A DNA stretch of 64,000 bases from JAXHUH01 sp034211175 (GTDB lineage: Bacteria > Actinomycetota > Acidimicrobiia > Acidimicrobiales > CAIXPF01). Made by a program: the position numbers and the translations under genes. The notes beneath the pieces are model-generated. The model was not told the origin of the DNA. It saw nothing but the letters and a program-made list of their open reading frames with translations, and did not search any database. The stretch lies in assembly GCA_034211175.1 (NCBI GenBank), contig JAXHUH010000352.1, forward strand, positions 1 through 64,000, read 5' to 3'. Each line of letters opens with the position of its first letter. Positions within the stretch are counted from its first letter, which is position 1. Shown here one piece after another: positions 9,262-16,902 of this stretch.

Positions 9262-10001
9262 GCCTCGACCTCGGCCGGCCGGGCCGCCCCGACGCCGTGG
9301 CCGCGACCGACGTCGTCCTCGCGGCGAGGGGCATCACCGCCGGGTACGGCCCACAGGCGGTGATCCACGACATCGACCTCGAGGTCCGACCCGGCGAGAT
9401 CGTCGCGCTGCTGGGCGCCAACGGCGCGGGCAAGACGACGACGCTGCTGACGTTGGCCGGCGAGATCCCACCGCTCGACGGCGAGGTCGAGCTCGACGGC
9501 ACCGTCACGAAGGCACCGCTGCATCGCCGGGCGAAGCACGGGCTGATGTTCGTCACCGAGGAGCGGTCGGTGTTCATGGGCCTGTCGACCCGGGACAACC
9601 TGCGGGTCGGCCACGTGGACGTGGACGAGGTCCTCGGGCTCTTCCCGGAGCTCGCGTCGCGCCTGGACGTCCGGGGCGGGCTCCTCTCGGGCGGCGAGCA
9701 GCAGATGCTGACCCTCGGGCGGGCGCTGGCCCGCCACCCCCGGGTGCTCCTGGCCGACGAGCTGTCGATGGGCCTGGCGCCCCTCGTCGTCGAGCGGCTG
9801 CTCGGCGCGGTGCGACAAGCCGCGGACGAGCGCGGCACCGCGGTGCTGCTCGTCGAGCAGCACGTGCGCAAGGCGCTGCGCTACGCCGACCGGGCCTACG
9901 TGATGCGCCGCGGCCGGATCGAGCTCGGCGGCACCGCATCGGAGCTCGCCCGCCGCATCGACGAGATCGAGAGCCACTACCTGTCGGTCGCCGCGACCTG
10001 A
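9258..10001 (+). CDS. livF: High-affinity branched-chain amino acid ABC transporter ATPase LivF
   Basis: A 247-residue ATPase, usual LivF length plus about 20 N-terminal residues. It has Walker A GANGAGKTT, the LivF-typical FVTEERSVFMGLSTRDNLRVG segment, signature LLSGGEQQMLTLGRAL, Walker B VLLADELSMGLAP and H-loop LVEQHVRKAL. Its ATG overlaps the stop of the fused transporter gene (ATGA), which implies translational coupling and a heterodimer with the LivG domain. It powers import of whatever the binding protein at 4924 captures. Confidence 0.93.
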   Translation: MSLDLGRPGRPDAVAATDVVLAARGITAGYGPQAVIHDIDLEVRPGEIVALLGANGAGKTTTLLTLAGEIPPLDGEVELDGTVTKAPLHRRAKHGLMFVTEERSVFMGLSTRDNLRVGHVDVDEVLGLFPELASRLDVRGGLLSGGEQQMLTLGRALARHPRVLLADELSMGLAPLVVERLLGAVRQAADERGTAVLLVEQHVRKALRYADRAYVMRRGRIELGGTASELARRIDEIESHYLSVAAT

Positions 10002-10058
10002 ACCGGTGGAGCGGGAATCGGCGCCGGGCCGATGGTGCGCACGTGGCACGGTGGGCCC

Positions 10059-10892
10059 ATGGACGTCACCGTCGACCAGCTCGGGCCGCCCGTCGACCTG
10101 CGTGGGGTGTTCGCGCCGCAACGGGAGACGCTGCTCGCGTTCCTGCGGTCGCTCGACAGCGCTGACTGGGCTCGGCCGACCGCGTGCGACGGCTGGGACG
10201 TCGCCGACCTCGTCGCCCATGTCCTCGGCGATGTCGTCGGGCGGATCAGCGGCGCCCGCGACGGTGGGTTCCGGGCCGCGCCCCGGACCGGTGAGGCGCT
10301 CCCGACGTTCATCGACCGGGTCAACGGCGAGTGGGTGACCGGGTGCCGACGGCTCAGCCCGCAGCTGCTCGTCGAGATGCTGGAGGCCGCGGGCCCGGCC
10401 CACGATGCGGTGTGGGCCGGCCAGCCGCTCGACGCCCCGAGCCTCGGCGTGTCGTGGGCCGGTGTCGACCCGGCGCCGGCATGGTTCGACGCAGCTCGCG
10501 ACGTCACCGAGTACTGGGTCCACGAGCGCCAGCTGCGCGACGCCGTCGGCGCGGAACCCGGCGGCCTCCCCGACCTCGGAACCGTCCTCGACGTGTTCGC
10601 CCGCGGCCTGCCCCACGCGCTGGCGCGCTCGACCGTCGACGCCGAGGTCATCACCGTCGCCGCTGAGCCACCGGGCGTGAGCTGGACGCTCGTGCGCGAC
10701 GGCTCCCGCTGGTCGATGGCCGACCACCCGGTCGCCGCAGGTGCGACCGTCGTGACCTTCGATGGCGGGCAGCTGTGGCGGCGCTGGACCCGCCAGCCGG
10801 GCTCGACGCCCGGCGCCGAGCGGGGAGGATCGCCGATCGAGCGGACCGTGCTCGACCACGTCGCCATCGTCCACTCCGCTCCCGACGCCTGA
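10059..10892 (+). CDS. Maleylpyruvate isomerase/DinB-like family protein
   Basis: A 277-residue protein of the mycothiol-dependent maleylpyruvate isomerase N-terminal family (TIGR03083-like). The first half carries RETLLAFLRSLDSADWARPTACDGWDVADLVAHVLGD, the DinB-type four-helix bundle with the conserved W-x-V-x-D-x-x-H segment that holds metal ligands. The second half, with VTEYWVHERQLRDAVG, resembles the accessory domain of these proteins. ATG 10059 is preferred over 10032 because a weak leaderless-type box (CACGGT) lies 6 nt before it. The family includes thiol-dependent isomerases and transferases; the substrate here is unknown. It follows livF by 57 bp and may or may not share its transcript. 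Confidence 0.75.
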   Translation: MDVTVDQLGPPVDLRGVFAPQRETLLAFLRSLDSADWARPTACDGWDVADLVAHVLGDVVGRISGARDGGFRAAPRTGEALPTFIDRVNGEWVTGCRRLSPQLLVEMLEAAGPAHDAVWAGQPLDAPSLGVSWAGVDPAPAWFDAARDVTEYWVHERQLRDAVGAEPGGLPDLGTVLDVFARGLPHALARSTVDAEVITVAAEPPGVSWTLVRDGSRWSMADHPVAAGATVVTFDGGQLWRRWTRQPGSTPGAERGGSPIERTVLDHVAIVHSAPDA

Positions 10893-10928
10893 CCGCCCTG
10901 GTCGCGCTCCGCTTTGCCGCCTCGGGCA

Positions 10929-11090
10929 GGTGCGGTAGGTTCTCGGCCGCTCCGGCATCGCCGGAGTGGTTCGTCGTCCAGCGAAGTCCGGTGAGACCCC
11001 GGCGCTGTCCCGCAACGGTGATGCCTCCTGCTCCGGCCGGAGGACGAGCCCGGTCGCCTGGCTCGGATCGTCGACGGTCTTCGGAGGAAG
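10929..11090 (+). ncRNA. Cobalamin (adenosylcobalamin) riboswitch
   Basis: The core at 10983-11019 matches the conserved cobalamin aptamer: a GGTGAGA segment, then GGCGCTGTCCCGCAACGGT. The B12-box equivalent AGCCCGGTCGCCTG follows at 11047-11060. Between them is the variable stem arm. Downstream, 11101-11145 holds three short hairpins (GGGTGG/CCACCC, GGGCG/CGCCC, CGGAG/CTCCG), the last touching the Shine-Dalgarno sequence GAAGGAG at 11145-11151. That arrangement suits translational control of the gene at 11160. Boundaries are approximate because the outer P1 pairing was not modelled. Confidence 0.88.
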
Positions 11091-11159
11091 GGCCGCTCGG
11101 GGGTGGGTCACCACCCGACGGGCGCCTTCGCCCGGAGTCGCTCCGAAGGAGAGCTCATC

Positions 11160-12785
11160 GTGACCCCCTCCGCCCGTACCGCCGGCCCCCGCCCGCGCGT
11201 CGCCGCCGCCATCCTGGCCCTCGCCCTCGGTGCGGCCGCCTGCGGCTCCGACGGCGACGACAACGCCGACGCGGACGCACGGTCGGAGACATCGGGGCCG
11301 GAATCGGGGTCGGGGTCCGGATCCTCCGAAGCGCCGACGCTGACCATCGCCACGAGCTTCGGGATCGACGACCTCGACCCGCTCGCCAACTCGTTCTGGG
11401 GTCCGGAGTTCGGTTACGTCGAGCTCCTCATGCGCCCCGAGCGCGACGGCCGGCCGACCCCGTGGGTGCTCGAGTCGCTCACCAACGTCGACGAGACGAC
11501 CTGGGAGCTCGGCCTGCGCGACGACGTCGTGTTCGACAACGGCACCGCGCTCGACGCCGAGGCCCTGGTCGAGCTCATCGGGTACATGAACGAGCACAAC
11601 GAGGGGTTCGCCGCCGCGCTCGACCTCGACGCGGTCGAGGTCACCGACGACTCGACGCTCACCCTCACCACCACGGCCCCGGTGCCGAACCTGGCCAACG
11701 TGTTCGCCGACGAGTCGAACCTCCCGGTGTTCGACGTCGCCGCCTACGAGGAGTTCCTCGCCTCGGGCGACGACCCCGCCGCGCTCATCGACCTCGGCCT
11801 CTACACGGGGCCGTACACCATGACGTCGCTCGACGATCAGACCGCCGAGCTGGTGCCGGTCGACGACTACTGGGACGGTCCGCCGGCGCTGTCGGCGCTG
11901 ACCATCAAGTTCGTGCCCGAGGCGACGTCGCGGATCCAGGCCGTCCAGAACGGCGAGGCGGACATCGCCCTCTACGTGCCGACCGACGCCGGCACGACGC
12001 TCGAGGGTCGCGACGACGCGTTCTACGTGACCGGCGAGCCCACCGGCACGACCTTCTCGGTCCAGCTGCGCAACGCCGGGCCGTGGGCCGAGACCGACGT
12101 ACGCCGGGCCCTGTTCGCGGCGATCGACTACCGGGAGCTCGCCACCGACGTCATGGACGGCCGGGCCAGCATCGCCACCTCGGTGTTCGCCGACAGCTTC
12201 CCCTACGCCGTCGACACCCAGGAGACCGACCTCGACCTGGCCGCCGAGCTGCTCGAGGGCGCGGGTTGGACCGGCGACGGCGGGACCCGGACGCGCGACG
12301 GCGAGCCGCTCACCCTGCGGCTGCTCAGCTACCCCCAGCAGCCCGACTCGAACACCATCGCCATCGCCATCCAGGCCCAGCTCGCCGACGTCGGCATCGA
12401 CGTCGAGGTCTCCGACGTTCCCGACCTGACCGAGGCCCGCGAGGGTGACGACTGGGACGCGGCGATCGTCGGCGACTCGCTCCTGTCGTTCGCCCTCAGC
12501 CCCGAGGACGGCCTCCGCAGCGACCTGGTCACCGGCGGCGACCAGAACTACATGGGCGTGAGCAACGACGAGCTGGACGATCTGGTCGAGACGCTGAGCG
12601 CCACGTTCGACGAGGGCGAGCGCAACGAGCTGCTCGGGCAGATCCAGCAGGTGATCCACGACAACGGCCTGTGGGCGGCGACGATCATGCGCCAGCCGGC
12701 CGTCGTCACCAACGCCGAGTGGCGGGGCTACGAGACGCCGGTCGCCAACCTGTGGGTGACGGCCTCCACCGCACCGACCAGCTGA
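11160..12785 (+). CDS. B12-riboswitch-controlled SBP family 5 lipoprotein (Opp/Dpp/Nik type)
   Basis: A 541-residue extracytoplasmic binding protein. GTG 11160 is chosen because AAGGAG lies about 9 nt upstream. The signal peptide ends at ALGAAAC, a lipobox; a Ser/Gly/Asp linker follows. The mature part shows family 5 features: TLTIATSFGIDDLDPLANSFWGP, WELGLRDDVVFDNGTALDAEALV and LVPVDDYWDGPPALSALTIKFVPEATSRIQAVQNGEADI. Members bind peptides, nickel, metal chelates or haem. Control by a cobalamin riboswitch and the FhuF-like gene at 16111 point to a cobalt or corrinoid-related ligand rather than peptides; this is inference from context. Confidence 0.88.
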   Translation: MTPSARTAGPRPRVAAAILALALGAAACGSDGDDNADADARSETSGPESGSGSGSSEAPTLTIATSFGIDDLDPLANSFWGPEFGYVELLMRPERDGRPTPWVLESLTNVDETTWELGLRDDVVFDNGTALDAEALVELIGYMNEHNEGFAAALDLDAVEVTDDSTLTLTTTAPVPNLANVFADESNLPVFDVAAYEEFLASGDDPAALIDLGLYTGPYTMTSLDDQTAELVPVDDYWDGPPALSALTIKFVPEATSRIQAVQNGEADIALYVPTDAGTTLEGRDDAFYVTGEPTGTTFSVQLRNAGPWAETDVRRALFAAIDYRELATDVMDGRASIATSVFADSFPYAVDTQETDLDLAAELLEGAGWTGDGGTRTRDGEPLTLRLLSYPQQPDSNTIAIAIQAQLADVGIDVEVSDVPDLTEAREGDDWDAAIVGDSLLSFALSPEDGLRSDLVTGGDQNYMGVSNDELDDLVETLSATFDEGERNELLGQIQQVIHDNGLWAATIMRQPAVVTNAEWRGYETPVANLWVTASTAPTS

Positions 12786-12789
12786 GCCC

Positions 12790-13725
12790 GTGGTCGTCGT
12801 CGCCATCCGGCGAACGCTCCAGGCGCTCGGGACGCTCCTCGGCGGCGCGGTGATCACGTTCCTCCTGCTCGCCGCGACGCCGGGGGATCCCGCCGAGCGG
12901 ATCCTCCGGGCCACCGGCCGCGAGAGCATCACCCAGGCCGACATCGACGCCCAGCGCGAGGCCCTCGGCCTCGACGACCCGCTGCTCGTCCGACTCTGGG
13001 ACCACCTGAGGGGGATGGCGCGCGGCGACCTCGGCACGTCGTGGAGCACCGGACGGTCGGTCGTCGAGGAGCTCGGCACCCGGCTCCCGGCCACGCTGCG
13101 GCTCACGGTCGCCGCGCTGGCGGCGGCGATCGTGCTCAGCCTCGTGCTCGGGCTCGCGTCGAGCTGGGCGACCGGTCGGTGGCCCGACCACGTGTCCCGG
13201 GCGATCAGCCTGGTGTTCCTCGTCGTGCCGAGCTTCATGCTCGGCGTGATCGCGCTCGACCTCGTCGTCGTGCGGGCCGGGTTCGGTGTGGTCGTCTCCG
13301 ACGGCAGCTGGGGCACGGTCGCGCTCCCGGCGCTCACCCTGGCCGTCGGCTCCGCCGCGTCGTGGTCCCGCATCCTGCGCACCAGCGTGCTCGAGGTGAG
13401 ATCGGCGCCGTTCCTGCTGGTCAGCCGGGCCCGGGGCACGACCCGGTTGCGACGCCTGCTCGTCCACGAGCTGCCCAACTCGCTGCCGCCGTACGTGACG
13501 GTCATCGGCATCGAGATCGCGTTCCTGCTCGGCGGCGCCCCGATCGTCGAGAGCATCTTCACGTGGCCCGGCGTCGGGCGGTTCACGGTGCAGGCGGTCG
13601 AGTCCCGGGACATGCCCGTGGTCGTCGGCTTCGTGATGCTCGCGATCCTCGCGTTCGTGGTCGCCGGCCTCGTCGTCGACGTGGTGAACGCGACGCTCGA
13701 CCCCCGACGGCGGGAGGACGGGTGA
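12790..13725 (+). CDS. Opp/Dpp/Nik-type ABC permease, subunit B
   Basis: A 311-residue inner-membrane permease of the DppB/NikB family. An N-terminal membrane segment (LGTLLGGAVITFLLLAATPGDPAE) is followed by the family-typical periplasmic loop LGLDDPLLVRLWDHLRGMARGDLGTSW. Further membrane segments and the coupling helix RARGTTRLRRLLVHELPNSLPPYVTVIG follow, then the conserved VESIFTWPGVGRFTVQAV. The GTG start is 4 bp after the binding-protein stop. It forms the channel with the next gene. Confidence 0.9.
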   Translation: MVVVAIRRTLQALGTLLGGAVITFLLLAATPGDPAERILRATGRESITQADIDAQREALGLDDPLLVRLWDHLRGMARGDLGTSWSTGRSVVEELGTRLPATLRLTVAALAAAIVLSLVLGLASSWATGRWPDHVSRAISLVFLVVPSFMLGVIALDLVVVRAGFGVVVSDGSWGTVALPALTLAVGSAASWSRILRTSVLEVRSAPFLLVSRARGTTRLRRLLVHELPNSLPPYVTVIGIEIAFLLGGAPIVESIFTWPGVGRFTVQAVESRDMPVVVGFVMLAILAFVVAGLVVDVVNATLDPRRREDG

Positions 13726-14612
13726 CCGCGGTCGACCGCTTCCGCAGGCCCCGGACCTTCGCGTGGCGACCGGCCCGGGCCGAGGCCGGCCTGTGGCAAC
13801 GCCTGTGGGGCCACGGCGGCGGCCGGTTCGGGGTGGTCCTGCTCGCGGCGATCGGCATCGTCGCGGTGCTCGGGCCGGTGCTCGTCTCGGCCGACCCCAA
13901 CGAGCCCGACTACACGAACGAGCTGGCCGAGCCGGGCGGGGCCCACCTCCTCGGCACCGACGGCGCGGGCCGCGACCTGCTGGCCCGCACCCTCGTCGGT
14001 GCCCGCACGTCGCTCGGCGCCGCGCTCATCGTCATGGCCATCGTCACCGTCATCGGGCTGGTGGTCGGCGTGCTCTCGGGCAGCGCCGGTGGCGTGGTCG
14101 ACGGCGTCCTCAACCGCCTGACCGACGCCGTGCTCGGCCTACCGTCGCTGGTCATCACCCTCGCCATCGTCGGGGTGCTCGGGCCGACCTTCGCCAACCT
14201 CGTGCTGGCCATGTCGGCCACCGGGTGGGCGTCGCTCGCGAAGCTGGCCCGCTCGCACACGCTCGGGGCCGGCCGGCGGCCCGACGTCATCGCCGCGCGG
14301 ATGGCCGGCGCCGGCCCGCTGCGGGTCGCGCTCGGCCACGTCCTGCCCGGTGCGGTGTCGCTCGTCCTGGTCGCCTCGACGCTCCGGCTGGGCACGACCG
14401 TCGTGTCGCTCGCCGGGCTGTCGTTCCTCGGCCTCGGCGCCCAGCCACCGACCGCGGAGTGGGGCAAGATGCTCTCCGACAGCCGGGAGACGCTGGCCTA
14501 CGCGCCGTTCCAGATCATCGGGCCGTGTGCCGGGCTGATGCTCACCGTGCTCGCGGCCACGCTCGTCTCCGACGCGCTGCGCGATGTCAGCGAACCGGGG
14601 GCAAGGGCGTGA
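13722..14612 (+). CDS. Opp/Dpp/Nik-type ABC permease, subunit C
   Basis: A 296-residue permease of the DppC/NikC family. GTG 13722 overlaps the previous stop (GTGA). Recognisable blocks are the N-terminal membrane segment FGVVLLAAIGIVAVLGPVLV, then HLLGTDGAGRDLLARTLVGARTSL, the subunit-C hallmark. DAVLGLPSLVITLAIVGVLG and VVSLAGLSFLGLGAQPPTAEWG follow. It pairs with the B subunit at 12790 to form the translocation path. Confidence 0.9.
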   Translation: MTAVDRFRRPRTFAWRPARAEAGLWQRLWGHGGGRFGVVLLAAIGIVAVLGPVLVSADPNEPDYTNELAEPGGAHLLGTDGAGRDLLARTLVGARTSLGAALIVMAIVTVIGLVVGVLSGSAGGVVDGVLNRLTDAVLGLPSLVITLAIVGVLGPTFANLVLAMSATGWASLAKLARSHTLGAGRRPDVIAARMAGAGPLRVALGHVLPGAVSLVLVASTLRLGTTVVSLAGLSFLGLGAQPPTAEWGKMLSDSRETLAYAPFQIIGPCAGLMLTVLAATLVSDALRDVSEPGARA

Positions 14613-16114
14613 GCGGGGCCGCGCTCGACGTCGCCGAGCTGTCCGTGACCTACGGCAACGGTCACGAGGCCCTCTCCGGGCTGTCAATCACCGTCGACGC
14701 CGACGAGAGCCTCGCGGTCGTCGGGGCGTCCGGCTCGGGCAAGACCACGTTGCTGCGGGCGATCATGGGGCTGCTCCCGGCGTCGGCGCAGGTCGACGGC
14801 CACATCGTCGTCGACGGCACCGATCTGCTCGCCCTGTCGCCGCGGGAGCGGCGGCGCTTGTACGGGCGGGCGATCGGGTTCGTCGCCCAGGACCCGTTCG
14901 CGGCCTGCGATCCGCTGCGCCGGGTCCGCCACCACGTCGAGGAGGCGTGGAGCGCCCACGGCATCGAGGTGCCCGACGGGGCGGTCGACGACGGCCTGGC
15001 CGCCATCGGCATCCCCGACCCGGCCGAGCGGTCGCGCCACCGGCCCCACCAGTGGTCCGGCGGCATGTTGCAGCGGGCCACCGTGCTCGCGGCGACGGTC
15101 CACGACCCGGTCCTCACGCTGGCCGACGAACCGACCAGCGCGCTCGACACCGATCTGGCCGACGACGCGCTCGACCTGTTGCGGGCCACGTGCTCGGCGC
15201 TGCTGCTCGTCACCCATGACCTCGCGCTCGCCAGCCGCCACACCGACCGGGTCGTGGTCCTCGACGGCGGCCGCATCGTCGAGCGGGGCCGGTCCACGGT
15301 GGTGCTCGCCGAGCCCGACCACGCGACCACGCGCCGCCTGGTGCGGGCCGCCGCGCCCGTGCCGCGGGAGCCCGGTCCGGTCACGCACGAACGACCGGTC
15401 ACCCTGAGGGCCGAGGGGATCGCCAAGTCGTACACAACCGGCGGCGGGCGGACCGTGCACGCCGTGCGTCCGACCTCACTCGACGTGCGGGCGGGCGAGG
15501 TGCTCGGTCTCGTCGGCCCGTCGGGTGCCGGGAAGTCGACGATGCTGCGGCTGCTCGCCGGCATGGAGCGGCCCGACACCGGGACACTTCGGGCCGGCGA
15601 CCACTCGATCTGGGGCGCTTCCGGACCGGCCCGGATGCCGCGGCGGGGCTTCGCCATGCCGATCTTCCAGGATCCGGTCGCCAGCCTCGACCCGCGTTGG
15701 CCGCTGTGGCGCACGCTCACCGAGCCGCTGGTGATCGCCACGGGCCGGCGGCGGCGCGCCGAGCGACGCGAGCTGGCGGCCGAGGAGCTCGACTCGCTCG
15801 GCCTCGACGACATCGACGTCGACCGCCTCCCCGGGTCGCTGTCGGTCGGCCAGTGCCAGCGCGTCGCCGTCCTCCGGGCGCTGATCGCCGAGCCGACCGT
15901 GCTCGCCGCCGATGAGCCGACCGCCAGCCTCGACGTGGAGGCGGCCAGAGCGGTGAGCGACCTGCTGCGCGTCGCCGCCGACCGGGGGACGGCGGTCCTC
16001 GTCGTCTCCCACGACGAGCCGCGCCTGCGCTCCTACGCCGACCGGGTCCTGCACATGGTCGACGGCCACCTGCCCGACAGCGAGCTGCGGGACCGTGAGG
16101 TGCGTGGCGCATGA
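14609..16114 (+). CDS. Fused double ATPase of the Opp/Dpp/Nik importer (DppD-DppF)
   Basis: A 501-residue tandem ATPase. Domain 1 (residues 5-240) has Walker A GASGSGKT, signature WSGGMLQRATVLAATV and Walker B LTLADEPTSALD. Domain 2 (residues 265-495) has Walker A GPSGAGKS, signature LSVGQCQRVAVLRALI and Walker B VLAADEPTASLD. Each domain keeps its H-loop His (VTHDLALAS; VSHDEPRL). Domain 1 lacks the Cys-rich C-terminal oligopeptide-binding extension seen in classical OppD. GTG 14609 overlaps the permease stop. Fusion means one polypeptide can power the importer. Confidence 0.9.
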   Translation: MSGAALDVAELSVTYGNGHEALSGLSITVDADESLAVVGASGSGKTTLLRAIMGLLPASAQVDGHIVVDGTDLLALSPRERRRLYGRAIGFVAQDPFAACDPLRRVRHHVEEAWSAHGIEVPDGAVDDGLAAIGIPDPAERSRHRPHQWSGGMLQRATVLAATVHDPVLTLADEPTSALDTDLADDALDLLRATCSALLLVTHDLALASRHTDRVVVLDGGRIVERGRSTVVLAEPDHATTRRLVRAAAPVPREPGPVTHERPVTLRAEGIAKSYTTGGGRTVHAVRPTSLDVRAGEVLGLVGPSGAGKSTMLRLLAGMERPDTGTLRAGDHSIWGASGPARMPRRGFAMPIFQDPVASLDPRWPLWRTLTEPLVIATGRRRRAERRELAAEELDSLGLDDIDVDRLPGSLSVGQCQRVAVLRALIAEPTVLAADEPTASLDVEAARAVSDLLRVAADRGTAVLVVSHDEPRLRSYADRVLHMVDGHLPDSELRDREVRGA

Positions 16115-16893
16115 GCGGCCGGGACGCCCTCGTCGACGACGGTGCCGTCGCGGCGCAGGTGCTGCGCGACGTGCTCGCCCGCTTCGGCGAGGACGATCGC
16201 GGCCCGCTGGTGCTCGGCGCCGGTGAGACACACGTCGCCGCCGTCGCGATCGAGGACCCCGCGTGGTTGGCCGAGCAGGTCCGCCTGCGCGGCGAGCGGT
16301 GGCGGACCGACGACGCGCGGGTGCTCGCCACGTTGTGGTGGTACTCGGCTTCGGCATGGGTCATCGGGCCCACCCTGGCGTCGCTCGCGGTCGGCGCACC
16401 GGTGCTGTCCGCCGACCTCGGGGACCTGTCCGTCCGCTGGCTCGGCGACAGCCGGATCACCGGCGCCACCTCGTCGCGGGTGATCGGCCGCTCGGCCGAC
16501 GCTGATCCCCCCACCCACGACCGGGTCGAGGCGGCCGCGGCGTCGCTGCGACGGCTGTACGACCGGGTCATCCCCGCAGTGGCGGCCCATGCCGCCATCG
16601 CGCCCCGGCCGCTGTGGGCGATCGCCACCGACGCGATCGCCAACCGGCTGCTGGTCATCGGCCGGGCGATCGGCGAGGAGGAGGCGACGACCGCGCTGCT
16701 CGATCCGCTCGTCGATGCCGTCGGCCACCCGATGCCGCGGGGCCGCTACGTCCGCGACGCCGACGCCGACGCCGACACCGACACCGACGGGCTGCGTGTC
16801 CGCCGGTGCTCGTGCTGCCTCCTGTACCTCGCGCCCGGCCAGTCGACGTGCGGCACGTGTCCCCGCCTGCGAGCGCCTGCCTCCAGCGGGTAG
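16111..16893 (+). CDS. FhuF-like [2Fe-2S] metal-chelate reductase
   Basis: A 260-residue cytoplasmic protein resembling ferric-siderophore reductase FhuF. The diagnostic C-terminal cluster motif CCx10Cx2C is present (CCLLYLAPGQSTCGTC), preceded by one extra Cys. The N-terminal region fits the IucA/IucC-FhuF-type fold (LWWYSASAWVIGPTLASLAVG). Between residues 220 and 232 lies a run of Asp/Ala/Thr repeats. ATG 16111 overlaps the ATPase stop by 4 bp, so it is the last gene of the riboswitch operon. FhuF relatives reduce Fe(III) in imported chelates to release the metal. In this operon reduction of a cobalt chelate or corrinoid is an alternative; that is inference. Confidence 0.82.
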   Translation: MSGRDALVDDGAVAAQVLRDVLARFGEDDRGPLVLGAGETHVAAVAIEDPAWLAEQVRLRGERWRTDDARVLATLWWYSASAWVIGPTLASLAVGAPVLSADLGDLSVRWLGDSRITGATSSRVIGRSADADPPTHDRVEAAAASLRRLYDRVIPAVAAHAAIAPRPLWAIATDAIANRLLVIGRAIGEEEATTALLDPLVDAVGHPMPRGRYVRDADADADTDTDGLRVRRCSCCLLYLAPGQSTCGTCPRLRAPASSG

Positions 16894-16902
16894 CGGGCGG
16901 GG

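Noticed and set aside
9078..13946. Open frame of over 1,600 codons on the minus strand
   Set aside because: It lies antisense to livF and the riboswitch operon; its composition is Arg/Gly/Asp-rich low complexity, as expected from the antisense frame of GC-rich genes. No domain is seen.
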